From Saccoglossus kowalevskii (Eukaryota > Hemichordata > Enteropneusta > Harrimaniidae): 19,841 nucleotides of DNA. Positions 18,550 to 19,841 of the stretch are shown piece after piece. The notes under the pieces were generated by a model that made no database searches, was not told the origin of the DNA, and was given only the letters and a program-made list of their open reading frames with translations. A program made the position numbers and the translations under genes. Position 1 is the stretch's first letter; every line of letters begins with the position of its first letter. Location of the stretch: assembly GCF_000003605.2 (NCBI RefSeq), contig NW_003116952.1:95705-115545 (forward strand), read 5' to 3'.

Positions 18550-19841
18550 CTCTGTTATTAAATATACATGTATGTGTAAATGTTAAGAGCTAATGAATAA
18601 AGTATTACATAATTGTTGATTTAGACACAAGGTAGTTGTCAGAATTTCTCGATAATTCGTAACAACTAGAACTACATATGATTTTTCAGTATATGTACCC
18701 GAACGAAATTTTGAGATATGGTTATGACTACAATATCTCCAATTTCAGGGGTGTTTGACTCATTCTTTGTGCGAAAAGTAGTGACCACACTTTTTTATCG
18801 GGATTTCGTGAGCACCAGTCCAAAGTAAAGGCATCCATCAATCAGCGTTCTTGTAAAAACTCGCATCAATTTCAAATTTAAACCAATAGATTTTGCCGTC
18901 TCATATCACGTTATAGCTTTACTGACAAAAACACGCGTTCGATGTTTTCATGGAAACGCGACAAGGCATAATTGTGAGGTGAGACGCACGCAGCAAACTA
19001 GTAAAGATACAGAACATTTAAGTGCATTACAAATTAGCATTTTGCTGAGTGAAAGATTTCACATAAAAAATGAAAATAATAAACAAATTACCCGAAATTG
19101 TGTATAGTGTTACGCCTATTCTGTACTTTTCCTACTCAGAAATCGGTCAATACAACGTAATTCAAAAACCTAGTCCTCTTATCTACGGATCTTTATTTGG
19201 CGGGAATTCAGGAAATTCCTGCAGTATGGGTGTATTTATATTCCAAAGTGGGCACACCTCCATATTAAATATTTTAGTAGATGAATACTGCTTTTTCTAT
19301 GGGTGCAGCCTATTGAATCGACAGTCAGTGCGCAGACTTCGTATTATGTTCATTTGACCTTTATGTCGTGTCAATATGTGGAAGAGTGATCACATGCATG
19401 AATGAAACACATTCCTTACCGCATTGCATTCTTTATATAATTCTCTTCTGTCTGCTCATTAACCCTTGCATACTACCTCTGACAAAATGATTGAATAACA
19501 ACAAATTACTATTAATGCATATCCAAGTGATTTACATCCGCGGAAAAATCACAGGACAATGACTATATTCTCATTATTTAGCTGAAACGGACATTTGGTT
19601 AAATTTCCAATAAACAGTGAAGCATTCATTGTTGTTGTTTGATGTTGTATGCTAATAATCAAATTTAATTATAACCATAATCTTATAAAACACTAATACG
19701 CATGCGCATTTATCGTTACAGTACGACTGGAGAAACTATTGCAAATAGTTCATGATAAATCACATTCAAGTTTAGTCAAAAACATACAAAGTCATCACTA
19801 AAAATTACACGTAATTATACATATTACATCTTATTACCAAC
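18550..19841. other. Non-coding sequence to the end of the window, no feature recognised
   Basis: AT-rich. The short open frame at 19070-19357 has no motif or codon bias that I can recognise. ACGCATGCGCAT near 19699 is a partial NRF1-like word. No exon of the TRPC gene is found here. Confidence 0.5.

Noticed and set aside
18274-18561. 95-codon open frame
   Set aside because: It crosses a poly-C run and a promoter-like palindrome and has no recognisable domain.
19070-19357. 95-codon open frame
   Set aside because: Looked for a second TRPC exon or a signal peptide; no similarity or consensus splice ends support it.

Overview
The window looks like nuclear DNA from an invertebrate animal. It is AT-rich, has spliceosomal-type introns, sparse coding sequence, several classes of decayed transposable element and long tandem arrays. 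Nothing in it looks bacterial: there are no operons or ribosome binding sites, and no ORF longer than about 213 codons. The repeat mix (BEL/Pao, a CR1/Rex1/jockey-like LINE, hAT-type MITE, Mutator-like transposase with exonuclease) and the TRPC-type exon suggest a marine invertebrate, possibly a lophotrochozoan. I cannot name the species.

Layout. Positions 1-1655 hold the 3' end of a dead BEL/Pao retrotransposon: a decayed integrase interrupted by a small hAT-type MITE, then a stretch with LTR-like promoter elements. Positions 2171-2516 hold a SINE-like insertion bounded by a 14-bp direct repeat. Positions 2760-3600 hold a dead non-LTR reverse transcriptase. Positions 3667-7102 hold the most interesting item: the fossil of an intron-containing gene that joins a Mutator-like DDE transposase to a DEDDh 3'-5' exonuclease. 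A heat-shock-element-rich LTR-like block sits between the two halves. Positions 7388-8550 hold a diverged minisatellite flanked by two copies of the same unique sequence, one of which is split by about 290 bp. Positions 8852-9289 hold a clean solo LTR with a 6-bp target-site duplication. Positions 10621-12495 hold about 53 copies of a 35-bp satellite unit. Positions 13772-14078 hold about 12 copies of a 26-bp unit.

The only apparently live gene is at 15510-15687: the first coding exon of a TRPC-type cation channel (TRPC1/4/5-like N-terminal ankyrin region), ending in a consensus splice donor. The remaining 4 kb contains no convincing exon and is probably its first intron, apart from a microsatellite and a few promoter-like motifs.

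The genes do not form a pathway. The window is best read as the 5' end of one host channel gene next to a layered graveyard of mobile elements, some inserted into others.
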